The notes under the pieces: generated by a model | Database searches by the model: none | The model's input: only the letters and a program-made list of their open reading frames with translations | What the model was told of the DNA's origin: nothing | Position numbers and translations under genes: made by a program | Origin: Icerya purchasi | Taxonomy: Eukaryota; Arthropoda; Insecta; Hemiptera; Monophlebidae | DNA: 64,000 nt | Reading direction: 5' to 3' | Assembly: GCA_039619475.1 (NCBI GenBank) | Contig: CM077116.1 | Span: forward strand, 151,979,088-152,043,087 | Shown: positions 1-11,949 of the stretch, piece by piece | Numbering within the stretch: the stretch's first letter is position 1 | Layout: each line of letters begins with the position of its first letter

Positions 1-517
1 TTTTGCCTAGATTAGGGAGTATTGCAATAGGCCAATAATTCTCAACTAATTGAGGATCACTAGACTTAAATATAGAGGTGACTCTCGCAGTTTTGAGTAT
101 AAAGTTATTGATTCAATCTAGTTAATATGATTAATAACTTTTTTCTCAAACGGCGGGAAGGGAAGATAAAAAAATCTCATTTTATCCAAAGCCGCCTTCT
201 CAGCGGTGCGGTTTACAAAATCATATGATACAATTCCGGAGTGTTCAAAACTCCAACAAAAGTTGATTTCGCGACATTTATGATTGATTTCATAAACCAA
301 CGCATTACATTTGAAAAACGTCATTAAGGCGCTTTAACTGTTGCTATAAAATATAATCTATCCGTTGACCTCAATAACATTCAAAATAAAATCGCAGGCT
401 TTGTCAGTGAACCCCGCAGTGAACACCGAGATACTTCAGGAGGAAGCATAAATTCCTGAACAATTACATCAGATGTAATAAAAACGTGCGGTTAAAAGTT
501 TTCCGTACCGTGGAAGT

Positions 518-1230
518 ATGATAACCGAATCAGGGCTCTTAGGTATGGAAATTAAGCACAGATGCAGCAACGCTTCTGCAGCGGTGTCTATGCTTGGGAA
601 ACGAGTCTTTAATAATAAGGATTTATCTTTGAGCGCAATACTTACGGTATATCAAGCCATGGCAATCCCTACTTTACTCTATGGATGTGAAACTTGGACC
701 ATATACAGAAGGCATATAAAGATACTTGAGCAATTTCAGCAATGTTTATTTCGACGTATACTGCGTATTCACTGGACGAGTTTTATTTCTAATACAGAAG
801 TGTTGCGGCGTGCAAATTGTGTGCCTATAGAACGAATGATCTACAAGACGCAGCTTCGCTGGATAGGACACATTGTGCGTAATTCAAGGATGCCCAAAAA
901 GATACTCCATATGGAGAACTTGTTATTGGTAAAAGGACGAAATCGTTACAGAATCAATGAAATTTTCCCAGATTGGAAACAATTAGGAAGCCATAGCCGC
1001 AGAAAGAGAGAGATTTATATTCAGATAAACTTGATATAATTTTGGAAAGTAGGAATAATGCGATCAAGTCACGTTTAAGATCGGTACAAACACCAGCAAC
1101 ATGTTCCATTTGCGGACTTATCTGAAGAGCAAGAATACAACTAGTTTCGCACATGAGAACATACTTGTTGTTGTAACGTTTACGAAATGTATAAGACCAA
1201 CTTGGATACGAGTGTCTGTCTAATAATAAT
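518..1230 (+). pseudogene. LINE reverse transcriptase C-terminal remnant with C2H2 tail
   Basis: An open stretch of about 173 codons reads as the region after the RT palm in non-LTR retrotransposons. It has a LLYGCETWT-like block near residue 55, then a basic stretch with RRILRI and LRWIGHIVR, typical of LINE ORF2 C-termini. After a frameshift, around 1069-1160, a C-x2-C...H-x3-(H) finger-like segment follows (TCSICG then VSHMRTY), broken by a TGA. Fingers of this type often end such ORF2 proteins. The catalytic YxDD region is absent, so the copy is 5' truncated and dead. The exact clade cannot be fixed from this fragment. Confidence 0.7.
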
Positions 1231-1239
1231 AATAAAAAC

Positions 1240-2230
1240 GTATAACCCACCAAACCAACTGGTCTTGAAAATTTAGTACTATCAGTGAATGGTGAATATT
1301 TCAATATGTTCGGAACACATATTTCTAACAATGCTGCCAAACTACTTTTTAGTGAAGTGAGGAAAAAAGTGAAAGATATTGAGTCGAGGCCAGTGAAGCA
1401 TCGTTAATTTTGATGAAGTTTATGCCATAGGTTTTGCGAAATAACTAGAAGGAAAGGTAGAAATTAAAGCAGAATAACGTATCTATGATATAGGAGGATA
1501 GCGGCATTTTAGAATGGATGAATTTCTAATTAGAGTTCATTTCATAAAAAAGACTAGGTAGAAACGTAAAATGAAAGTTGAAGTACTTACGTAAAAATTT
1601 ACCGGTCATGATGTTTCTTCTCATAAACAATGGAGAAACTCTTGTTTTGCCTGCAGGCACGTGACTGAAGATGAACTAATACTTCCCGTAATTAATTTAA
1701 TAGCAATATTCTGAATAATGCCCAATTTTTGGAGGCCATTTTTAGAGACAGTAAGGACAACACGGCGTTTAACGTGTCCAATTTCTAAAAGTCATAAATC
1801 GACTGATAAAAACCCAATGTTTGCCAGTCTACAAATAATTTTCCGTCAATACCTAAACCGTATCCATTGTTATACTTACCATTTTTTTTTTTAAATTTAG
1901 ATTACAATTGTTCATTTCCATTTTCTGTATTAACATTTATTATAAACATATAAAAATACGTATAACGAAAAATTAGTTATTTAAAAAATACAATAAATAC
2001 CGACATACATGTTTCGGAGTTACTTATTCCATAATCATGGCAATAATAAAATAAGGTAACAATAAATTAAACGAATACAAATATGTCTCAATGAGCGGTA
2101 TGTGTATATTCTATTAACACAAATAAAAATTTTATATTAACCAAACAACCGTTTACCTATTTCTGCTGGCGAACTTTTGGCCATTTTCTTGTATTTATTT
2201 CTTCTCTGCTTCAACTCTAATTACAGAATT
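1240..2230. other. Unassigned AT-rich stretch
   Basis: Open frames are short and none resembles a known family. A poly(T) run lies near 1880. I see no RNA gene or inverted-repeat element here. Confidence 0.4.
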
Positions 2231-2234
2231 TAAT

Positions 2235-2420
2235 AATCCTTTTTGACACAACTAGAGCGAGACATAACTCAGTAAAATGGGGTTTGACAGAAAACGTTCA
2301 GTGCAATTGTGGCGAACCGCAGGATAATAAGCACATATTTAATTGTAAATTATTTGGAGTTTTTGAAAGAAAAGAGCTAGATCAGAATATTGACGAGGAA
2401 TTTTGGACGGCTGGAGGAAT
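2235..2420 (+). pseudogene. LINE ORF2 C-terminal zinc-knuckle remnant
   Basis: A short frame of about 60 codons contains C-x-CG-x3-QD-x2-HIF-x-C, the cysteine/histidine pattern found at the C-terminus of many Jockey/R1/I-type ORF2 proteins. It ends in TAA at the GGI terminus. Nothing upstream can be joined to it as RT, so it is a 3' fragment of an old insertion. Confidence 0.5.
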
Positions 2421-2634
2421 TTAAACCGACCGGATACACTATAATAATAGTATCTTCACGTAGCTGTAATTCTTGTGAAATACATTTCTTAAATACATTC
2501 TAGTTATTGATGTTAGTAGGCCAATCCTTACAAAATAAATTATTAGTGCTCTTAAAAAATACGGATTCGAACTTTCTCATGTTATTGAACAAAGTTACAT
2601 CGGAGTCACACATTTATGAATGAATATTTGTATG

Positions 2635-2910
2635 GTGCTTGGGTATTTTTTTTTCACTTGTCTTTTCCCTGGGCTTGTCAGCAACGGACGATTACCCATC
2701 AACACGTGTAAATAGTAGAAATTAAGAGTCACAAGGAATGGAATCTGACTAAGAACCCTATACCAAGGATGGAGAGACAATGGCACTCAACGTCGATAAA
2801 TGCAAAACATGTGCATCTTGAAAAGAGAAAGAATGACATTGCCGAAAGTAAGAGCAAAAGGAGTTAGCCGTAAAGAATGTAGCCCATCTCTTTATGCGCA
2901 TTACAATGCA
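2635..2910 (-). repeat. A-tailed retroposon 3' part, copy 1
   Basis: Read on the minus strand, this stretch matches the plus-strand element at 28289-28645. The shared order is a CTTTCGGCAAT-like block, TTTTCA(A/G)GATGCA, a CTCCATCCTT block, CAGATTCCATTCCTTG, ACACGTGTTGATGG and AATCGTCCGTTGCT, then an A-rich tail at about 2640-2660. Similarity fades upstream of about 2900. No protein is recognised in it. It is either a SINE-like family or the 3' end of a LINE. Confidence 0.7.
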
Positions 2911-2959
2911 CATTTCTCGTGAATTTAACATTACCGATTTATGTTCACATACAGACATG

Positions 2960-4230
2960 GGAAATTGCGTAAAAATTGTACAGAAATATTCTGTTCAACG
3001 TACTGCAGCATCAAGGGATAAAATACGTGAAAATGTATCCGCCGAAAACACGATGACTTCATTAGCACAAAGACAATAATGAAGTCCTTTGAAGAACTTA
3101 ATTTTAACCATAACAAGAAAATATTCCAACAAACTATCCAATTGATAAACATACTTTTTCGAACTTCCTTATGTGCTTGGTAATTCTTTAACAGTTCATA
3201 AGACATTCCCGTTACCAAAACTGTAGCTGGCAGATGATAGTAACCTTATTGGAGAATTTATCCACGTGGATATTGTTTTTAATGTATCGCAGCTTTAGAG
3301 AAATATGAGACGAATTTTTAAATCTTCATGAAGAAGCAACGGTCTTATTCGAAGAGAACGGGCGATGCATATTGCAGATGCCGTAGATTGTTAAATCGTT
3401 TTGACGCTCCTGTGCCACATTCTTACACTTACTGCAGAATTCGTTTTTAATCCCATTTCTGCAGGATATAAAAAAATAATTGAACAAAAGGTTTTATTAA
3501 CAATTAGTTATGTCACTATTTAGCTGGTTACTAGAAAATTTTCTTTCAGTTTATTGCTGAGGTAATGTCAAAGTGCCTCGGCATTTAAATTTGGAGCAGT
3601 ATACTGCCCCCAATTCTAGCAAATAAAGCCGGCTCGGAATGTTTAGATTAATGAAATGCGAATAGTATCAAAATATTCACGCATTGCTACAAGTTTTGCC
3701 TCCAACATCTTACCTATTGCTACATTAGAAAAAAAAATGTCTCACTTTAAAGAGACTTAAAAAATACTTATGCAGTACAAGTACGAAAAACAAACAAAAC
3801 GATTTAGTTTCAATGAACATTTGCTGCAGCCTTCATATTGTTCACGAAACAACAGATCGTTTCACAATGAAAAACAAGAGAATAAACATACGATTGTTTT
3901 ATAAAAGCATCTATTTTCTTTCCAAATATATTTAATATTTTTTGTGCACTTGTTTTGTCTCTCGAGAAAAAAGATATTTTTTAATTTTTTTTTTATTTTC
4001 TTTATGGCCCGAATTTTTAAGTTTTTGATAATTTAATAGTTTTTACTCCTTCGAAAAACAAATCCTTGCAACACCATATGCTAGAACGGTTAACAAATTA
4101 ACATGAAATGGTTCACATAAATCATAAATAAAACGCTGTATCAGAAAATGTATAATGTTTAGAAAAACCGTTTACTTTTAAAGCGCCAATAATTTAAAAA
4201 TAAGAAATTGTCAGCAAATGTCTGGCACGC
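2960..4230. other. Unassigned AT-rich stretch
   Basis: No frame with a recognisable domain is seen. The stretch is homopolymer-rich. One short open frame at 2931-3218 overlaps the A-tailed repeat and has no family features. Confidence 0.4.
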
Positions 4231-4234
4231 TTTT

Positions 4235-4964
4235 TTTTGGGGTTTTTTTCTGTGGGCGCGCCAGCAGCATTGACCCAACAACGGGAAAAACTAAGCTAAA
4301 GAACTAAATAGCTAGGCGGTCCGAAATGGACGCAACAAAGGACAGCAGTACAGACACCACAGAAGATGAAGGAAAGGAGAGGATAAAGGAAGAGTTATAG
4401 GGAGTAGGGAGACCCAATGACAAGAGCTGACTGTATAAAAGGGAGCGTTCATTACGAAGAACAGGACACTCGAAGAAAATGTGATCAGCATCACATATAC
4501 GAGGAGGATCACAACCGTGAAGATAACAATAAGGAGATGGCGACAGAGAAAATCGAAAGCGAGAGGAGGGAGGGAGAGAATGATTAATCCGGAGATGAAT
4601 TAGGAAGACAATAGAAGAGCGACGACCGAAAGGAATCGAATGGAACCAAGACAGGGAACGAGGAATCGGCTGAATAAAATGGTAATGCGAATGACGATTA
4701 GAAAATAGGGAGGGATAAATATCCCGCCAAAGTCTGGCGTGATTGGAGGTGGATAAGGAAAGGATATCTGAAGAAGGAAAATGGTTGAGGAATGAATCAA
4801 GGTGACCAGCAGAACGAGCCAAAGAATCGGCTGCGTCATTGCCATCAATTCCGGAATGACTGAGGACCCATAATGGCACGGTTAATACTGACCTCCATAA
4901 ACTTACTTTCATATCAACGGAAATATGGAAATGTGTATAGTGAAGTGTATATCAATTGCGCTTA
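4235..4964 (-). pseudogene. I-like LINE 3' end: partial RNase H and C-terminal domain
   Basis: On the minus strand a ~200-codon frame carries HSGIDGNDAADSLAR, the last catalytic segment of LINE-encoded RNase H. It is followed by the family C-terminal region with a CxxC/H-like CDADHIFFECPVL block, ending at RLAI-stop. Downstream is a short 3' UTR with the GGCGCGCCCA-type end seen in the other copies, then an A-rich tail (4225-4245). The earlier RNase H motifs (TDGS, ESAA, DSxSV) are missing. Instead there is an unrelated ~80-bp head (4880-4964) that is also present, nearly identical, at 42220-42296. Not functional as a retrotransposase. Confidence 0.85.
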
Positions 4965-5099
4965 ACAATAAGATAGTATAATTATTGTTGAATGAAATTT
5001 TATCTATACCTGACGATTTATTCGACTGTAAATGTCAAATTTATAAATGTTCCGGCCATATATTAAGTTTATCATTTTCATTAAACAGATATTTCTCGT

Positions 5100-6330
5100 T
5101 CCTGTCTTTTAGATTATTATTTCACTTTTTTACATCATTAAAATATTTTTCGACGATTCGCTAGGCTTCTTCAAATTGACCAAATTTCAGTTGTTCTCCT
5201 ATTTCTTTGAATCTATTGTTTACCCGTCCTTTTTTTGCTTTCCCTATTTATCTTATTTCTTAGTTTTATACATTCAGTCTGTTCGTTATTGTCTGTTTGA
5301 TTTTTGAATTTTCCCTTTTTTTTTAAACAATTTAATAAATTCTCCCATGGTTTTCTCGCTTGATAACTTTCTTATTTTAGTATTTTATTCGCTGTATTAA
5401 TTATTTTTATTCTGTACCAATGTTCTACAGGTAAAATTCCTTTCTTCGTTTATCTCGTCAGTGTATTCAACTTTTCTTGAAATTTATCCCTAAAAATATT
5501 GTTTTCCAGTGACTACATCAACTTTGGCTTCTTTTGAATCGCCATTTGTTTTTCATCGTTACAAGGTTGTGATCACTGTCAATACCGGCTTCTGGGTAGC
5601 TCAGACTATTTTTTACTGAATTTCAGAACCTTTGTTTCATCCTTCCTTTATCACCAGGTAGTTTATATGTATATCTTCGTCTTGCATGACTAGTGAACAA
5701 AGTGTTTGTTACAACACAGCCATGTTTTTTGCAGAACTCAACTAGTCTTTGACCTCCGTCATTTCTCATGCCTAGTCTATAACTTTCCACTATCGTTCCG
5801 TCTTTGCATTCTCCTACCACTGCATTCCAGCCACCCGTTAAAATCAAATTTCCATCCCCTTTGAACTATTTTAAAGTTTCTTCTATTTCTTCATATGTTT
5901 CTTTTACTATTTAATCGTGATATGTAGATGTTGGCGTGTAAATGTCTTTCGATTTTGTTTGTTCTTTTACCATAATGACTCAGCTGATTATTTGATAACA
6001 GCTTAATATTCTGTAATCTACATCTCTTTTTTAGGATTATTTCAACTTCTGCAATCTTTTCTTTATCTCCAGTAAATCGATATTCTCCGCCCCAGAAGTC
6101 TCCTTTTTTATTCCATTTGACTTCACTTATTACATTTATGCCCATTCTTTCCATTTCCATTTTTCGGTTTAATAATGCTCCCATTTTAAGTGATCTTAAG
6201 TTCCACATTCCATATTTAATCCTTTTACAATCGCTAGGATTTCGTGTGTTGAAGACCTGAAAATCCCTGCATCTTCTCTTGCCGGTTTTGATTCCCTGGA
6301 TAGCCGGGGCTCCGTCGTCGGTACTTATAT
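5100..6330 (-). pseudogene. RTE-like LINE, APE endonuclease region
   Basis: Several minus-strand frames follow one another as pieces of an apurinic-type endonuclease of RTE/BovB-style LINEs. They are an N-terminal WNLRSLKMGALLN segment with SEVKWN (about 6100-6210), a central ILTGGWNAVVGE segment with VTNTLF and RRRYTY (5640-5850), and the closing SDHNLV motif near 5570. Stops and frameshifts separate them. In the central motif the expected GDWN aspartate reads GGWN. Similarity becomes doubtful below about 5330. The RT part is absent, so this is a truncated dead copy. The segment 6480-6700 on the same strand may be its 5' leader. Confidence 0.75.
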
Positions 6331-6934
6331 TTATTTCTTTGTTTCGTTATACTGTTAAAATTCAGGAAATAACTAGGCAGTTATCCTTGTTTCTCACATC
6401 GCAGTGTCATAAATGATTAAACCAATAGGTGATTTTCGCTGTACAACTGTCCTAACTTAAACCTTGTTGACATTATTTGTCTTCAGCTCCAAGAAGATCC
6501 CGGCAACAGTTGCTGCTTTGGAACAGAGAGAGTAGCATTGAAGATCAAGACTCTGGAACGCCGCAGTTGGTTTTTTGAAGGAAAACTTCCATCGCCGTCT
6601 ATAAAAAGGTAGCCTGACCTAGTTGCTACCCAGTCTGAGAAAGCTTTTCTCGATTTGAACTCAATACTAGCCCCTCTTAGACTACCCATACGTCTTTTGG
6701 TTTACATACTTGGTTTCTTTTTGGGATTTTCTCCTCAAACTTTAGTGGAAATGAAGAGGTTGTGAAATTCGCTGGTGAATATTTCCCTTTCGGATCACAC
6801 TTCCTGATATTAATTACAACGTAATTCTTAGGCTACCTCCTATTAGAAAAAATGTCCCAATTTTATGTAACGTTTGTTATATTTTATAGAATTTTTGTAA
6901 TTGTTATTTTACAAATGTCATAAGTTCATGTAAC

Positions 6935-7022
6935 GAAATATGTGACGAAAATGTAATGAAAAATGTAACGAAAATGTAATGAAAAATGTAACGAAAATGT
7001 AATGAAAAATGTAACGAAAAAA
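6935..7022. repeat. 22-bp tandem repeat
   Basis: About three to four copies of a unit containing AAATGTAACGAAAATGTAATG lie head to tail, with almost no divergence between units. It is a simple minisatellite in non-coding DNA. Confidence 0.85.
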
Positions 7023-7825
7023 CGTCTTAATTTTATATAATGAAAGTTAAATGTTGGAATAGGATTTTTGTGATTATGTTATTTTTTTTTTTGTGTTGAT
7101 GTCAGTAAGAATTACGTTGTAAATTTTGATCATTTTATACAAAGTATAGAAGAGAAAGAGACAGAAATGAAAGTAGAGGAGTCAAGGGGCACAGCCCGTT
7201 GCGAGGCCAAAATGGCAGAGTTTTATGTATATATACATATACACAAATAGAGACGAGGAAAGAATAAAATTTTACTGTAGGTTTCATTTGTGGAAATGGT
7301 TCAACTTCTTCATTTCAAGTTATCATAGGTAAAATCATGGCCGAATTTCGAATAAAAACCGTGTAATCAACTTCAATTACACTAATATTTTTAAAACACA
7401 AATTCTGATTTCTCGTTGTTTGTAGCTAATTTTTCTCTACGAAAAAATACTTCAATTAAGGCACATCCGTTTGTGTTGAATCACATTTAGAATATATGCT
7501 AACGTAATTTGCAACTATTTTCGAAGATTTTCATTCTGGTGTAATTGAAAAAATACAGAAATTATAAATTTGGCAATCTGTTTAACTTACAAGAATTAGA
7601 AAAATATCTAATTCGAAAAAAGACGGAGGACATTTCTTTTTTATCTATATCTAATGTAAACATTGAGAAATATGATAGATGGTTACTACTAGAGTAAGTT
7701 TTTAGAATAGGTAAAGGTATCATTCGCTAAAAGACAAATGTGGTATCGAAATAAATAAATGTATTAATTATCATTATTATTATTTCTATTTCTAAGGAGA
7801 CTATTTTTTTTAACGTTATTCGATG

Positions 7826-8575
7826 ATTACTAAAGTCACCAAACTTATTGCAATTTATACTGCGCCACCACTAACAGGTACACTTTTGAATAAGTAAAGA
7901 ATCGTTCGAACTAATTCGCACGGTTAAAAGTTATGCGCAGTAATGTTAAGACGGCATATTTCCGTCAGTGATTAAATGCCGTTAGGGATGTTTCGTGATT
8001 GAATCTACATTTCCATGCTAATTAATGTTGATAATATTTTAGTTATGATAAAGGAGGATGGAAAATATTAAGGGAGGCTTACATGAATATAGTGATGTAA
8101 TACGAGTTACTCGCGTTCATTGCTTTTTTAGTTTCAAAATTTTGGTCCTTTCCTTAAATTTTAAAATTTTGGGCGTTCCTTTTTTCTTGTATTTTAGTGA
8201 TGAAAAAGCGTTGATCACAAAAACAAAACAAATCAACTCATTAGCTATTGCTATAGACTTTTTTTTAAATTTGCTAGTTAATTTTTGTTTGGCTATTTTG
8301 TTTTCTTCACAGTCTATAAAATTTCCACGGTAAATAACAATGATAATATTTCAACTTAATCGCGTTTATTATATTAGTATTAAAATATTCTCTAAAGGGA
8401 ATCTCAATTTATTAACGTATATTTTTAATGGCTACTTAATTGTTATTTATCGATACTCATCCGCAGTTACATGGGGGGCCACCATCATTGGTCGATTTAC
8501 TTTTGCATAAATAAAGAATCATTAAAATCGGTCTGCATAATCAAAAGTTACGGGTGAACAAATTTTTAAAAAAAT
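7826..8575. repeat. Pair of diverged direct repeats about 630 bp apart
   Basis: Two segments, about 7830-7945 and 8465-8570, share the order GCCACCA, ACTTTTG-ATAA, TAAAGAATC, a TCG-rich stretch and CAAAAGTTA-type blocks. They look like two old copies of the same short repeat, or the two ends of one element in direct orientation. The DNA between them has no recognised coding sequence. The 91-codon frame at 8058-8333 has no family features and is probably chance. Confidence 0.45.
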
Positions 8576-8937
8576 ACGCGATTAACATGTGACCTTCGAT
8601 AAAAAAAATTAAAACATATATTCGTATTGTAATAATAAAATGTGTTCTAATCGCTCTTCTCACGCCGTAATGTACACGAAGGTGAGAAACGTTTGAGGTG
8701 ACTGTTCAGTTTATTTTACTGGTAATCTTATTGTTATGATGGGATTTCATGAGGTTATCAATCTGATTTTAAATTCCAAGAGAGATATTTCTAATAATTT
8801 AGCTTTGTTTTATTTTTGCATATAGCGGCGCTTCAATAAGTTATTGCTACATTAGATTTATTTCTTCGAACTTTAGTAGTATTCCATAAAGGTAAATATA
8901 CCTTTAACATTAAGTCTACTTAATTTAATACAAAGTT

Positions 8938-10125
8938 GTTTTTTTTATGGGTACGCCAACGAAGAGCAACAGCCCAATCAGCCAAGGAATCTAAGTAATA
9001 GTTCAAAAGGAGAATAACATATTAGATTTCAATCTGGTGCGAGATTGAATGAATGAAAGAAGCTAGAATAGGAACAACTGACAAGGAAGGAAATAAGAGA
9101 ACATAAGAGTCATTGTATGGAGTAGGAAGACGAAGATCCAAAAGCCGAGAATAAAAGAGAGAACGTTCTGAAGAGAGTGAGGAACATTCGAAGAAGACGC
9201 GATTGATATCACACAGAAAAAAGGAGTCCTCTGGGTGAAGAAGGCACCGCGGAGAAGAGACGAGGGAAAAACGATAAAGTGACGAAGGGAGAAAGGTATG
9301 ACCGAAACGAAGACGACATATAGCGGTGATCAGGGGACGACAAAGGGAAGGAAACATGTCGAACCATCTGGTCAAAGAAGGTAAGGGCTGAACGGAAAGA
9401 TAAAAGGAATTCGGATTTGAGAAAAGAGAAAAATAAATATCCTTCCATAATCTAAGGTGAAACTGTTTGGAAATATGATTAATATTGTGAGCGGAAAATT
9501 TATGAAGAGGATGTCCATTGGATGCTCCCGAGTGAGCCAAGGAATCAGCCACCTCATTACTCTCAATTCCAGCATGGCTAGGAATCCACAATAAATCAAT
9601 TTGGATCGAACGGAACAGGAATAATTCGTGAATTAGATTGCGAATAAGGAGAATGAAAGGATCGAAAGAGGGCAACGGTAAGGGAGAAGAGACCGCGTGC
9701 AAGACACTTTCAGAGTCAGCTATTAAAAGAAATTTATCCGAGAGGATAGAAGAGGAAGAGATAAAAAGAATTGCATGAAGTATGGCAGCAGATTCAGCAG
9801 TAAATATAGAGCAGCAGGAAGGAAGTTTAAAGGATTCGGAGTAGTTGTGAGAAGGAAAAACAAAGGCGGCACCAACCTCATCAGCCCTCTTAGACCCATC
9901 AGTAAAAATAACGGAATGATTGGGATATAAAGAGCTTAAAACCATGTGAAATTCAGATCTAACTATAGATTGAGGAAGGAATTCAGCGGAACTTGACAAA
10001 TGAAATACGTGAGGAGGATGTAAGAGACTAAAATAATTCAGAGAAAAGTACGGAGATTTATCATAGGAGAAAATATAGGGAGAAAAATTGGCAAGACGAA
10101 CAGAAATGAAAGATAAATAGATTTC
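8938..10125 (-). pseudogene. I-like LINE 3' part with complete RNase H domain
   Basis: A long minus-strand frame (about 9022-10125) begins in the RT/RNase H linker (RLANFSPYIF) and contains all RNase H landmarks in order: FTDGSK, FTAESAA, IADSESV, and WIPSHAGIESNEVAD. It then has the family C-terminal region with CDINRVFFECSSL and ends HQIEI-stop. No internal stop interrupts these ~365 codons. The RT and endonuclease are missing, so it is 5' truncated. A short 3' UTR with GGCGTACCCAT leads to a poly(A) tail at 8939-8947. The intact RNase H suggests a fairly young insertion. Confidence 0.88.
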
Positions 10126-10129
10126 CCCG

Positions 10130-10850
10130 ATTTTTTAAAAAATTACGAATTATCAGAGAGGGCCGATTAATGTTATTTTTATAATTAATCATTGTAATTT
10201 GAAAAAAATTAAATATGTCTGATTTTTCAACAGCACTAGCTTCATTCAGATTAACGTTGGCGTAGGATTTTCGATTTAAATTAACATCTGATAGTTTATT
10301 GTTTTAATTTACATTTATAATTGCCGAATTATCTTTAATTTTGGGTTTGCTTATTAATTTGAATTTTTAATAAAAATAGGGCAGTTCTTAGAACTTCCCA
10401 AATGTTTTATAGAACAATTGTTTCATTTTATATTATTAGAGTTCTAACAGTTTTTTTTTTTTTATTATTATTATTTTTTTTTTAAAATAACGATGTCCTA
10501 TATTTAAGACAGCTAAGCGGCAGGCCACGATTTACAGAGAAATACCTATAAGAGATTGACGTTTGAAACATTGAATACGAGGACTGTTAGATTTGCTTTT
10601 CTCCCAATATACGTACACGAATGATATAAGTGTTTAATTTTTTGATATGTTTTAAAATGTCAAAAATTTTCATTTGTAAATGAAACGTAATAAAAGTGCA
10701 AAGGAAACAGGATATTATTTATTTTATGTATTTGTGTAACTGATTCAAAATCAGTTTAATTTTTGAAATATTCCTTTCGGCAAGTTTAAGATCTCCGTCG
10801 TTTCGTGTGATAAAGTCTACTCGTGTTGAGTTCAATCATCCGTTGAAGAA
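10130..10850. other. Unassigned AT-rich stretch
   Basis: It contains poly(T) and TTA-rich runs (10450-10490). I see no coding or structural feature. Confidence 0.4.
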
Positions 10851-10860
10851 ACGTAAATAT

Positions 10861-11796
10861 ATCGATTACCTACTAAAGAAGAAGTTGACGTAATTATTAA
10901 ACAACTTAAAAATAAAGTGTTAGCAGGACTTGATGGAATATCAAATGGATTTATTAAAATATTTCATAATTTGTTGCCAGATGTAATACCGAAAGTTATT
11001 AAACCGTATTGTTTAAATATAGTTATTAACCTCAAGAATGGAAATTACGTAAAACGGTTATAATATCTAAAATGAATAAAAGTTCAAACTTGCTTACCTC
11101 ATACAGAGCTATATCGTTATTATCTAATTTTAGTAAAATATATGAAAAATGTATTCTTCATAAATTAAAAGAATTTGTAGCAAAAACGGAATAGTACATG
11201 ATAACCAATATGGCGCATTACCCTAGGTAGATCATCTGAATTAGCTATACACAATATTTTACAAACAATAAAAATGTACAAAACAAAAAAATTACCGTAC
11301 ATACTTATTTACTCTTGATATAACAAAGGCTTTCGACAGTTTAGATTTACAATAGATTACTTGTATTATTAAAGGAACTAGGATTACATAATGGAACATT
11401 GTAAATTTCGAAAATCGCTTCACTGCATTAAAAATCGGTAATTATTCGAGAAAACAAGAAACCGTTATGGGAGTACCGCAAGGGTCTGTTTTAGAACCGT
11501 ACTTGTGGAACATAGTTTTCTCTCAAATGTGTGATTACCAACTAATGTAAACATTTTCACTTTCGTAGATGATATTGCAATAGTATAACAGCCGATAAGA
11601 ATGAAAATGTATTGGAAAATAAAGTTTACCAGGTTTATACGGAAATCGCGAAAAGGTTAGAACAATTTAATTCTAAATATTAACGAATAATCGAAGTCAA
11701 CTTACATGTTGTTTAACAAAAACTTAAGGGATAAAAAATTAAATTTGCTCCAATACGGATTAAATATTTGTATGGTTAGTCAAAACAAATACTTAG
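10861..11796 (+). pseudogene. Jockey-like reverse transcriptase, 5' portion (interrupted)
   Basis: Reading with several frameshifts, the plus strand shows the RT blocks in order. These are AGLDGIS near 10930, a RKTVIISKMNKSS block near 11050, SYRAISLLSNFSKIYEK near 11110, LDITKAFDSLDL near 11320, GVPQGSVLEP near 11480, and FVDDIAIV near 11565, which holds the catalytic YxDD-equivalent. The last is followed by the KSxLMLFNK-like region. The sequence stops at AAATACTTAG, exactly where the palindromic element begins, and resumes at 27785 with the next residues of the RT thumb. Frameshifts and stops show it was not an active copy, or has decayed since. Confidence 0.85.
11791..11796. repeat. 6-bp target-site duplication, left
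   Basis: ACTTAG lies directly before the first base of the palindromic element and is repeated exactly at 27785-27790. Removing the element plus one copy restores an uninterrupted RT motif (KYLGILID), which confirms it as the insertion site. Confidence 0.93.
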
Positions 11797-11949
11797 AGTA
11801 GATAGAAAACGTTACTTCTAGGAGAAGAGCCAATCAGGAGCGAGTATTTCGTTACGTGACCATGCCCCCTTTTACTCAACTAATCAATAGTCAATACTCA
11901 ATCAAATGACACACCGTTTTTACATCAAACCATCCAGTAAGAGTTCAAC

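Noticed and set aside
954..1340. 128-codon minus-strand frame
   Set aside because: It overlaps the LINE C-terminal remnant in the opposite direction and shows no family features.
6935..7022. CRISPR-like array
   Set aside because: Units are contiguous with no spacers, and the context is eukaryotic; it is a minisatellite.
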